Assembly: GCA_031177685.1 (NCBI GenBank)
Contig: JAPSGI010000013.1
Location: 33,434 to 97,433 of the forward strand
Source: Solirubrobacteraceae bacterium
GTDB lineage: Bacteria > Actinomycetota > Thermoleophilia > Solirubrobacterales > Solirubrobacteraceae
DNA: 64,000 nucleotides
Direction: 5' to 3'
The notes under the pieces are model-generated. The model made no database searches. It saw only the letters and a program-made list of their open reading frames with translations, and had not been told where the DNA came from. Positions within the stretch are counted from its first letter, which is position 1, and each line of letters starts with the position of its first letter. Shown here piece by piece: positions 16,294 through 23,686 of this stretch. The translations under genes were made by a program, and so were the position numbers.

Positions 16294-16707
16294 TTAGGCG
16301 CTTGCGCGGGCTTCGGCTGGGACGACTTCGGCGAACTTGACGGTGTCGGCGAACTGGCGGAAGCGGGTGAGCTTGCCGTCGCGGACGTCCCAGATGTGGA
16401 CGACGCTCAGGTCGAGGTCCTTTCCGGTCTCCTTGCCGGTGCCGGCATAGCGCGCGACCGCGATGACGCTGTCGCCGGACTCCATGAGCTCCTCGGGCGT
16501 GACCGAGAAGTTCGGGATGTCGGCGACGATCGGCCCGAACACGCGCTCGGCGACGGCCTGCGGGCCGATGTGGCGACCGCCGTAGGGCATGCCCTCGGCC
16601 TCGTTCCACTCGATGTCCGCGCTCATCGCGCCCAGGACGCCCTCGACGTCCCCGCGCGCGAAGGCGTCGTATGCGCCCTTGACGACCTCGACGTTGGAGC
16701 TCGACAT
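16294..16707 (-). CDS. SnoaL/NTF2-like protein
   Basis: A 137-residue protein of the nuclear-transport-factor-2-like fold (SnoaL-like group): VEVVKGAYDAFARGDVEGVL, then IEWNEAEGMPYGGRHIG, and a C-terminal strand set VHIWDVRDGKLTRFRQF. The fold makes a cone-shaped pocket used by many small cyclases, isomerases or binding proteins, so the reaction cannot be named. The ATG is at 16707. It stands alone and converges on the hairpin-rich gap at 16096-16293. Confidence 0.8.
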   Translation of the reverse strand: MSSSNVEVVKGAYDAFARGDVEGVLGAMSADIEWNEAEGMPYGGRHIGPQAVAERVFGPIVADIPNFSVTPEELMESGDSVIAVARYAGTGKETGKDLDLSVVHIWDVRDGKLTRFRQFADTVKFAEVVPAEARASA

Positions 16708-16813
16708 GAACCGCCCTCCTCCTCTTCGTTTCCCGTGCGAGACGACGCTACCGGACCCCGGCAGCGCGCTGCGAATCCTTGGTCCGGCACCCGACAGGCG
16801 CTACCCTGGACGT

Positions 16814-17140
16814 GCGAGCTGAGCAACCGCGGAGGTATCGCCTTCGAGGAAAGTCCGGACATCACAGGGCAAGGGTGGTCGGTAACGCCGACCCGGGGAA
16901 ACCCGCGGGAAAGTGCCACAGAAACACACCGCCTACGTCCGGGTCTGCACGTGCGACCCGGGCCGGCAAGGGTGAAATGGTGCGGTAAGAGCGCACCGGC
17001 GTCGCGGCGACGCGGCGCGTCCAGGCAAACCCCACCCGATGCAAGGCCAAGCAGGACCGCGACGAGGCTGCCCGCCCAGGTCCAGGTAGGCCGCTCAGAT
17101 GGATGGTTGCTCCCGACAGAATCCGGCTTACAGGCCCGCT
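16814..17140 (+). ncRNA. rnpB: RNase P RNA, bacterial type A
   Basis: The catalytic RNA of RNase P, which matures tRNA 5' ends. Conserved segments appear in order: GAGGAAAGTCCGGAC near 16846, ACAGGGCAA, GGGAAAGTGCCACAGAAA, GGGTGAAATGGTGCGGTAAG near 16971, AGGCAAACCCC, and near the end GACAGAATCCGGCTTAC. The exact 5' and 3' ends are approximate because I could not close helix P1 with confidence. A strong terminator follows at 17145-17170. Confidence 0.95.
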
Positions 17141-17144
17141 AAGG

Positions 17145-17170
17145 AAAAGCCCCGCTCCGGCGGGGCTTTT
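17145..17170 (+). terminator. Rho-independent terminator of rnpB
   Basis: AAAAGCCCCGC pairs with GCGGGGCTTTT over 11 bp around the loop TCCG, ending in a T-run. This is a textbook terminator. Confidence 0.95.
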
Positions 17171-17228
17171 CTACGTCTCGAGGCGATCGACTCGTCTGGG
17201 CGCGGGCGCGCCTTAGACTCGCTCCCGC

Positions 17229-17672
17229 ATGGCCGTCACGCGCGACGAGAAGCAGCTCGCCCGTCACGCCCTGGAGAACGTTTGCTCGGGCAGCGATCCG
17301 AATGCCGCTCGCGGCGTCTACAGCGCCGACTTCCTCGATCACGTCAACGCGCGCGACTACCGGGGGCCCGAGGGGATCGTCAAGTCGCTTGCGCTGTACC
17401 AGCTGCTCTTCCGCGACGGCGACCTGCGGATCACCGTCGAGGACCAGGTGAGCGAGGGCGATCGGGTCGTCTCGCGGTGGGTGGCCGAGGGACACAACCG
17501 CGGCCGGCCCCTGCGGCTGTGGGGCATCACGATCAGCCATATCGCCGATGGCGAGATCGCCGAGGACTGGTCGGCGTCGGACAACCTCGACGTGCTGCGA
17601 CAGCTCGGCCTGCGCCGGACGCTGCTGCTCGGGCTCGACTGGCTGCGCTCCCGGCGAACCGCTCGCGCGTGA
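17229..17672 (+). CDS. SnoaL-like polyketide cyclase family protein
   Basis: A 147-residue NTF2-fold protein of the SnoaL-like (ester cyclase) group: [53 protein letters not shown]. The His/Asp positions of the pocket resemble those of polyketide cyclase-like enzymes, but no biosynthetic genes surround it. It ends next to the convergent PPOX gene. It is related in fold, not closely in sequence, to the protein at 16294. Confidence 0.78.
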   Translation: MAVTRDEKQLARHALENVCSGSDPNAARGVYSADFLDHVNARDYRGPEGIVKSLALYQLLFRDGDLRITVEDQVSEGDRVVSRWVAEGHNRGRPLRLWGITISHIADGEIAEDWSASDNLDVLRQLGLRRTLLLGLDWLRSRRTARA

Positions 17673-17673
17673 C

Positions 17674-18150
17674 CTATTCCGCGCGCGGGCCCACCCGCAC
17701 CTCGACGTACGCCTGTCCGGGCGCCGCCGGACGCAGGCGCTGCGCGATCCGCCGGGTGCGGCCGTAGCGCTCGGCCAGCGCGCGCTCGGCGGCCGGCGCG
17801 TCGTCGGGATCCAGGATGCGGGCGACCGCCTCCACCGGCGGGCCGAGGGGGCGGCCGCGCGACGTGCACGGCGCGACGCGGACGCGTCCGTCGCAGCGCA
17901 GGCGCTTCACCTTGCCCGCGTCGGAGTCCGACTCGAACACCAGGCGCTCGCCGTCCAGGGCGAACCACACGGGCGTGGGCACGGGCGTGCCGTCACGGCG
18001 GTACGTGACCAGCAGGCAGAACTGCTGATCGAGCAGCGCCTCCAGGCCGCCGTCGGTCGCGGGCTCCCCTTCACCCGCCGCCGCTGCGCGGCGATCGCGG
18101 ATCAGCGCGTAGAAGCGGTTCTCGAGCGCCCGCAGGCCGGTCGCGCTCAT
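17674..18150 (-). CDS. PPOX-class F420/FMN-dependent oxidoreductase
   Basis: A 158-residue split-barrel flavoprotein: [39 protein letters not shown], then [20 protein letters not shown]. This is the pattern of the PPOX class of F420H2- or FMN-dependent reductases and biliverdin or heme-binding relatives. The first 35 residues are an extra basic helix. The ATG is at 18150. It diverges from the TetR gene over a 93-base gap that holds an AT-rich candidate operator, so TetR probably controls it. Confidence 0.82.
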   Translation of the reverse strand: MSATGLRALENRFYALIRDRRAAAAGEGEPATDGGLEALLDQQFCLLVTYRRDGTPVPTPVWFALDGERLVFESDSDAGKVKRLRCDGRVRVAPCTSRGRPLGPPVEAVARILDPDDAPAAERALAERYGRTRRIAQRLRPAAPGQAYVEVRVGPRAE

Positions 18151-18215
18151 GACGCCACCGCCTCGCGCCGTCCGTCCTGGGGCCTCTGCATGATCGAACC
18201 CTCCCCGGAGAGAAA

Positions 18216-18240
18216 TAGACTAGCCAGTATATTTAGCAGG
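18216..18240. promoter_or_regulatory. AT-rich divergent promoter/operator region
   Basis: TAGACTAGCCAGTATATTT is strikingly AT-rich for this sequence and lies between the PPOX gene and the TetR gene. Actinobacterial TetR operators often contain ACTAGCCAGT-like halves. It probably holds the promoters and a TetR site; the exact operator ends are not resolved. Confidence 0.45.
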
Positions 18241-18243
18241 CGG

Positions 18244-18912
18244 ATGAGCCAGAAGTCAAGAAGCCAACGCACGCGCCGCGGGCCCGGCCGGCCGCGCGCG
18301 GACGAGCGCATCCCCGAGGGCTCGCGCAACCGCCTGCTCGACGCGGCGGTCGAGGTGTTCGCCCGGCGCGGCTACGAGCGGGCGACGATCGACGAGATCG
18401 CCGCCGAGGCCGGGCTCTCCAAGGGCACCGTGTACTGGCACTTCGACAGCAAGGCCGATCTCTTCCAGGCGCTGCTCGAGGAGCGCTTCGACCGCCCGGT
18501 GGAGGCGGTCATGGAGATCACGCGCACCGCGTCGCCGGAGGAGCCCAGCGCCCCTGCGGTGAGCGCCGAGGTGGCGCGGCTGTTCGCCTCGCAGCCCCGG
18601 CTGGTCCAGCTGATGCAGGAGTACTGGGCCGCGGCGGCCCGCGACCCCGCGATGCGCGAGCGCTACGTCGCCCGCCAGCGAAGGCTGCGCGGCGCGCTCG
18701 TCGAGACGCTGCGCGTGCGTCAGGAGCGCCTGGGCGCCGTCCCGTTCGCGCTGCCGCCCGAGCAGCTGGCCACGGCGTTCCTCGCGCTGGCGGTCGGGCT
18801 GGCCATGGAAGCCGAGGTGGATCCCGGCAGCGTCCCCGCCAGCCTGTACGGCGACGTCCTCGCGCTCGTCTACGACGGCAACGCGGCGCGCTTCGGGCGC
18901 CTTCCCGGCTAG
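18244..18912 (+). CDS. TetR family transcriptional regulator
   Basis: A 222-residue TetR-type repressor. After a basic tail ([14 protein letters not shown]), the DNA-binding domain occupies residues about 27-73 with [19 protein letters not shown] then [14 protein letters not shown]. The ligand-binding helical domain follows ([19 protein letters not shown]...). The ATG at 18244 was chosen because the upstream open frame lies over the divergent gene. It probably represses itself and the divergent flavoprotein gene. Ligand unknown. Confidence 0.9.
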   Translation: MSQKSRSQRTRRGPGRPRADERIPEGSRNRLLDAAVEVFARRGYERATIDEIAAEAGLSKGTVYWHFDSKADLFQALLEERFDRPVEAVMEITRTASPEEPSAPAVSAEVARLFASQPRLVQLMQEYWAAAARDPAMRERYVARQRRLRGALVETLRVRQERLGAVPFALPPEQLATAFLALAVGLAMEAEVDPGSVPASLYGDVLALVYDGNAARFGRLPG

Positions 18913-18945
18913 CGCGGCTCGCCTCGGTGCGAGACACTCGCTCCG

Positions 18946-19500
18946 ATGGACCCGCCCGGTTTGCCGCCCCAGCGGCTCGCGCTCGCCACGGACGCGCCGC
19001 GCATCGCGGAGCTGATGCGCGCGTCGATCCTCGCGCTGTTCCCCCGCTTCTACGACGAGCGTCAGACGGCGAGCGCCGCGATCTACGTCGCCGACCTCGA
19101 CATGACGCTGATCGAGGACGGCACCTACTTCGTCCACGAGGCCGACGGCGAGATCGTCGCGTGCGGAGGGTGGAGCCGGCGCGACAAGCTCTACACCGGG
19201 TCGGGCGAGAGCGACGGGGATGCGCGGCTGCTCGACCCGCGCACCGAGCCGGCGCGGGTGCGGGCGATGTTCGTGCGCGAGGACTGGACGCGGCGCGGGA
19301 TCGGGCGGGCGATCCTGGAGTCCTGCGAGGACGCCGCCCGGGCCGAGGGGTTCCGCGACCTCGCGCTGATGGCCACGCTGCCCGGGGAGCAGCTCTACCG
19401 CGCGTTCGGCTTCCAGGAGACCGGACGGACGCAGGTCCCCATGCCCGACGGCGTGACGCTGGAGTGCGTGGCGATGGTCCGGCCCGTCGGCGGCTTCTAG
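18946..19500 (+). CDS. GNAT family N-acetyltransferase
   Basis: A 184-residue acetyl-CoA-dependent acyltransferase of the GNAT fold. The acetyl-CoA-binding segment is MFVREDWTRRGIGRAILESC (R-R-G-I-G, residues about 107-125), followed by LYRAFGFQETGR. The N-terminal strand pair is FVHEADGEIVACGGW. The substrate is unknown. It follows the TetR gene by 33 bases on the same strand and may be co-transcribed with it. Confidence 0.88.
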   Translation: MDPPGLPPQRLALATDAPRIAELMRASILALFPRFYDERQTASAAIYVADLDMTLIEDGTYFVHEADGEIVACGGWSRRDKLYTGSGESDGDARLLDPRTEPARVRAMFVREDWTRRGIGRAILESCEDAARAEGFRDLALMATLPGEQLYRAFGFQETGRTQVPMPDGVTLECVAMVRPVGGF

Positions 19501-19516
19501 CGCGTACGCTCGAAGC

Positions 19517-21871
19517 GTGCAGCCACTGGCGCCGCCGGGAAGGCGTACTGCGCGCGTGCTGGCCGCCGCGGCGCTGGCGGTCGCGTTCGGAGGCACTGCC
19601 GCCGGCCACGCGACCGCCGCTTCCGTCGACGTCGCCACCGCAGCCGCGGGACGCCTGGAGAACGGGATCGGTCCCGTCGCGGCGGCCGGAGACGTCAACG
19701 GCGACGGCTACGGAGACGTGATCGTCAGTCACCCCTTTGACGCTGCGCGGGGCCAAGAGGAGGTTCCCGACCCGCGCAGCGGCGCCTATGTCGTCTTCGG
19801 CCGCCCGGCGCTCGGGGTCGTCGACCTCGCTCGCCTGGGACCAACGGGGTTCAGGATCGTCGGACCGCCTACGGTCTCCGCGGACGCCGATCGCGTCGCG
19901 GGCGCCGGCGACTTCAACGGCGACGGTCTATCAGACGTCGTCCTCACGCTCCCGCGGGCCGAGCCGTTCTTCCGGCGAATCCCCGGCTCCCGCTTTCGTC
20001 GCGAAGTCAAGGGCGCGGCGTACGTGGTGTTCGGCACTCGCTCGCCGAGCGACGTCGACCTGGGGAGCCTCGGGGCGCGCGGCGCGATCGTCAGGGGCAT
20101 CGGATCCGGCGCCGCGGCGAGCGCGGGTGACTTCAACGGCGACGGGCACTCGGACCTGGTGGTGGGCGACGACCAGAGCACGACGGACGGCGGGGTGCAC
20201 GTGGTCTACGGCGGCGCGACCGGGACGCTCGACGTCGGCGCTCTACGAGGTCGTGGCGTCTCGTTCCCGGGCGCGCCGGGCGACCTGGTTGCCGGACGCG
20301 CCGTGGCGGGGGCGGGCGACGTCAACGGGGACGGTCTCGGCGACGTGGTGGCCGGGGCGCCGATCAGCGTCGGGGCCCCGGTTCCGGAGGATGCGGGCGA
20401 GATCTACGGGCCCGGGGCGGCGTACGTGATCTTCGGCCGCGCCTCCGGCCGCCGCACGCGCCTCGACCGGCTGGGCTCCGGCGGCTTTCGGATCGCGGCG
20501 CGGAGCTTCGGCCTCACCGGCTGGACGGTGGCCGGCGCAGGGGACGTCAACGGCGATGGCCGCGACGACGTGGTCGTCGGCGCGCCGGTCCACCGGCCGG
20601 CCCGGCGCCGGCGCGTCGGCGCCGGGGCGGCGTTCGTCGTCTTCGGCGGATCGGCGGCCCGCGTCGACGTCGATCGGCTCGGCCGCCGCGGGTTCGCCAT
20701 CCGGGGACATCGCGCCGTGCCCGGCGCAGGGACCGCGGTGGCGCCGGCCGGCGACCTCGATCGCGACGGCCTGGCGGACCTGCTGGTCGGAGCGATCGAA
20801 CTCGACTCCGACCGCGAGCATCCGCCCGCCCGCGCGTACGTCGTGCACGGTCGCACCGGCACGGCGGACGACCAGCTGCGCCATGTGGACGCCAGCCCGC
20901 GCGACCTCGCGCTGCGCGGCCTGCCCACGGAGCGCGTCGGCAGCAGCCTGGCCGCAACCGACTTCGACGGCGACGGCCGTGCCGAGCTCATCCTCGGAGC
21001 GGGCTGGTCCTGTGCCGGTGGCGCGCGCGCGGACAACCTGCTCGGGGAACGCTGGGGCGCGCGGATGCTCTCGCGGGGCACCGTCTTCCTGTACTCACCG
21101 GGGCGGGCGGGCGCGCCTCCCGGGATCCTGGGCGGCGGCCCGGGCGACGACGTGCTGCCCGGCACGGACTCCCCGGACCGCATCGCCGGCCGCGCGGGCG
21201 ACGACCGCATCGCCGGCGGACGGGGAGGGGACTGCCTGTTCGGGGAGCGGGGCGCGGACCGCCTGAGCGGCGGGCCGCAGGGCGACGCGCTCCTGGGCGG
21301 CCCGGGACGCGACGCGCTCGCCGGGCAGTCCGGCCCCGACTGGCTGCGGGGCGACTCCGGCGACGACGCCCTGCGCGGCGGGCCGGGACAGGACGGGCTG
21401 GACGGCGGGCCGGGAGACGACGCGAACGACGGCGGCGCGGGGCCCGATCTCGTCGAGGACGGGCCGGGCGACGACCGGCTGATCGGTGGGCCGGGCGAGG
21501 ACCTCCTGCGCGACGGGTCGGGCCGCAACGTGCTGCGGGGCGGTCCCGGCCACGACGGTTTGGTCGGCGGGCGCGGCCGCGACGTGCTGGACGGGGGAGC
21601 GGGAGACGACGTGCTCTCAGGAGACTCGTGGGGGAACGAAGGCGGTGCCGCTGACCGGCTGGACGGGGGTCCCGGCGACGACGACCTGTACGGCGAGGCC
21701 GGACGCGACGTGATGCTCGGCGGGGCCGGGAACGATCGCCTGCACGCCCGCGACGGGCGCATCGACGTCCTGCGCTGCGGCGCCGGACGCGACCGGGTGC
21801 GCGCGGACCGCCGCGACCGCTTGCACGGATGCGAGGCGGTCGAGTTCCGGTCCGGCCCGTTCGACCGCTGA
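19517..21871 (+). CDS. Large exported FG-GAP plus RTX repeat protein
   Basis: A 784-residue secreted protein. A signal peptide at residues about 10-35 is followed by seven FG-GAP repeats, each with a calcium loop such as GDVNGDGYGDVIVS, GDFNGDGLSDVVL, GDVNGDGRDDVVVGAP or TDFDGDGRAELILGAG. These build an integrin-alpha-like seven-blade propeller. From residue about 540 come some twenty GGxGxD-type RTX nonapeptides (GGPGDD, GERGADRLSGG, GGAGNDRLH). The protein ends with the same CGAGRDRVRADRRD...GCE cap as the protein at 3552. Calcium binding outside the cell is expected; adhesion or matrix function is inferred. The GTG start at 19517 sits 17 bases after the GNAT stop. Confidence 0.87.
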   Translation: MQPLAPPGRRTARVLAAAALAVAFGGTAAGHATAASVDVATAAAGRLENGIGPVAAAGDVNGDGYGDVIVSHPFDAARGQEEVPDPRSGAYVVFGRPALGVVDLARLGPTGFRIVGPPTVSADADRVAGAGDFNGDGLSDVVLTLPRAEPFFRRIPGSRFRREVKGAAYVVFGTRSPSDVDLGSLGARGAIVRGIGSGAAASAGDFNGDGHSDLVVGDDQSTTDGGVHVVYGGATGTLDVGALRGRGVSFPGAPGDLVAGRAVAGAGDVNGDGLGDVVAGAPISVGAPVPEDAGEIYGPGAAYVIFGRASGRRTRLDRLGSGGFRIAARSFGLTGWTVAGAGDVNGDGRDDVVVGAPVHRPARRRRVGAGAAFVVFGGSAARVDVDRLGRRGFAIRGHRAVPGAGTAVAPAGDLDRDGLADLLVGAIELDSDREHPPARAYVVHGRTGTADDQLRHVDASPRDLALRGLPTERVGSSLAATDFDGDGRAELILGAGWSCAGGARADNLLGERWGARMLSRGTVFLYSPGRAGAPPGILGGGPGDDVLPGTDSPDRIAGRAGDDRIAGGRGGDCLFGERGADRLSGGPQGDALLGGPGRDALAGQSGPDWLRGDSGDDALRGGPGQDGLDGGPGDDANDGGAGPDLVEDGPGDDRLIGGPGEDLLRDGSGRNVLRGGPGHDGLVGGRGRDVLDGGAGDDVLSGDSWGNEGGAADRLDGGPGDDDLYGEAGRDVMLGGAGNDRLHARDGRIDVLRCGAGRDRVRADRRDRLHGCEAVEFRSGPFDR

Positions 21872-21925
21872 GCCGGCCGCCCGCGCGGCGGCGAGTACCC
21901 TCCCACGCGACGGGAGCTCTGTCCG

Positions 21926-23575
21926 GTGGTCCGATCTTCGACTCAGGTACAGGCGGCAGGCGACCTCGCCCAAGGACGCGAGTCCTGCGCGCGCCGGGCG
22001 TGGGCCGACGCCCACGCCGCGCTGTCGCGCGCCGACGCGTCCGAGCCGCTGCAGGCCGCCGACCTCGAGCTGCTCGCCACCGCCGCCTACATGCTGGGCC
22101 GCGACGACGGGTTCGTCGCCGCGCTGGAGCGCGCGCACCGCGCCCACCTGGACGCGGACGAGATCCCCCGCGCCGTGCGGTGCGCGTTCTGGATCGGGAT
22201 CACCCTCATGCTGCGCGGCCACTCGGCGCGCGCCACCGGCTGGTTCGGACGGGCCGAGCGGCTGCTCGGCCGCGAGGAGCGTGACTGCGTCGAGCGCGGG
22301 TACCTGCTGATCCCGCTCGGCCTGGCCCACGGCGCCGCCGGCGACTGGGACGCGGCGTACGCCACCGCCGCGGAGACGGCGGCGATCGCCGAGCGCTTCG
22401 GCGACCGCGACCTCCTCGCCCTCGCGGTACAGGATCAGGGTTGCTCGATGATCCGGCGCGGACAGGGGGCCGAGGGCGTGCGGCTGCTGGACGAGGCGAT
22501 GGTCGCGGCCACGGCCGGCGAGCTGTCGCCCATCGTCACCGGTCTCGTGTACTGCAGCGTGATCACCTTCTGCCAGGAGATCTGCGACCTGCGACGCGCG
22601 CAGGAGTGGACGGCGGGGCTCGCGCGCTGGTGCGAAGAGCAGCCCGACATGGTCGCCCACACCGGCCAGTGCCTCGTCCACCGCGCCGAGATCCTGCAGG
22701 TCCACGGCGCCTGGCCGGACGCCCTGAACGAGGCGCGCCGCGCCGCCGAGCGCTTCGCCCGCGCGCGCAACGAGACGGCGGCCGGTCACGCGCTCTACCG
22801 CCAGGGCGAGATCCACCGGATGACGGGCGACTTCGACGCCGCGGAGGACGCCTACCGGACCGCCAGCCGCCACGGCTTCGAGCCGCAGCCCGGCCTCGCC
22901 CTTCTGCGCCTCGCGCAGGGCAACTCCGACGCCGCCGCCACGGCGATGCGCCGGCTGCTGACCGAGACGCCCGATCGTCTAAGCCGCGCCCGACTCCTCC
23001 CCGCCTACGTCGACGCCATGCTCGCCGCCGGCGACGTCGAATCCGCCCGCACCGGCTGCCGCGAGCTGGCCGAGATCGCCGCGGAGCGCGAGAGCGCGAT
23101 GCTCGACGCCCTCGTCGCGCAGTCGCGCGGCGCCGTCGAGCTGGCGGAGGGCGAGCCGGGTCGCGCGCTGCTGTCGCTGCGCCGCGCCTGCGAGTCGTGG
23201 CACGAGCTCGACGCGCCCTACGAGATCGCGCGCGTGCGCGTGCTGCTCGGCCAGGCCTGCCGCGCGCTGGGCGACGAGGAGGCCGCCACCCTGGAGCTGG
23301 ACGCTGCCCGCGCCGTGTTCGAGCGCCTGGGCGCGGTGCATGAGGTGTCGCGGCTCACCGGGCTCACCGCAAAAGCGCCGGCCGGCGGCCTGACGGCCCG
23401 GGAGCTGCAGGTCCTGCGACTCGTGGCGGCCGGCGCGACCAACAAGGCGATCGCCGCCGAGCTGGTGCTGAGCGAGCGGACGGTGGACCGTCACGTCAGC
23501 AACATCCTGGCCAAGCTGCGGGTGTCCTCGCGCTCGGCGGCCACCGCCTTCGCGTACGAGCACGAGTTGCTCTGA
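21926..23575 (+). CDS. TPR-type LuxR family regulator
   Basis: A 549-residue regulator built of TPR/MalT-like helical repeats (ARRAWADAHAALSRADA, ALERAHRAHLDADEIPRA, AVRCAFWIGITLMLRGHSAR) with a C-terminal GerE helix-turn-helix: LTARELQVLRLVAAGATNKA, AAELVLSERTVDRHVSNIL. It lacks the AAA/STAND ATPase module of larger MalT/LAL proteins and any receiver domain. The GTG is at 21926. It lies immediately upstream of the pseudo-hydrolase/FAD-oxidase fusion and probably regulates that operon (inference from order). Confidence 0.85.
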   Translation: MVRSSTQVQAAGDLAQGRESCARRAWADAHAALSRADASEPLQAADLELLATAAYMLGRDDGFVAALERAHRAHLDADEIPRAVRCAFWIGITLMLRGHSARATGWFGRAERLLGREERDCVERGYLLIPLGLAHGAAGDWDAAYATAAETAAIAERFGDRDLLALAVQDQGCSMIRRGQGAEGVRLLDEAMVAATAGELSPIVTGLVYCSVITFCQEICDLRRAQEWTAGLARWCEEQPDMVAHTGQCLVHRAEILQVHGAWPDALNEARRAAERFARARNETAAGHALYRQGEIHRMTGDFDAAEDAYRTASRHGFEPQPGLALLRLAQGNSDAAATAMRRLLTETPDRLSRARLLPAYVDAMLAAGDVESARTGCRELAEIAAERESAMLDALVAQSRGAVELAEGEPGRALLSLRRACESWHELDAPYEIARVRVLLGQACRALGDEEAATLELDAARAVFERLGAVHEVSRLTGLTAKAPAGGLTARELQVLRLVAAGATNKAIAAELVLSERTVDRHVSNILAKLRVSSRSAATAFAYEHELL

Positions 23576-23586
23576 GGCCGGACCAA

Positions 23587-23622
23587 ACCACCCACTCCGC
23601 GCGCATGCGCGAGTTGGGTGGT
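23587..23622. promoter_or_regulatory. Hairpin between LuxR and oxidase genes
   Basis: The outer arms ACCACCCA (23587-23594) and TGGGTGGT (23615-23622) are perfect complements and enclose a self-complementary GC core (CGCGCATGCGCG). The element starts 12 bases after the LuxR stop and ends 64 bases before the next start. It can act as a terminator or as an operator for the LuxR protein. Confidence 0.5.
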
Positions 23623-23686
23623 CTCGCCGATGAGAGCTCGCCGTCCCCGGCCTACCTTCGCTCGGGCAAACGGCGAGGAGGCACTC

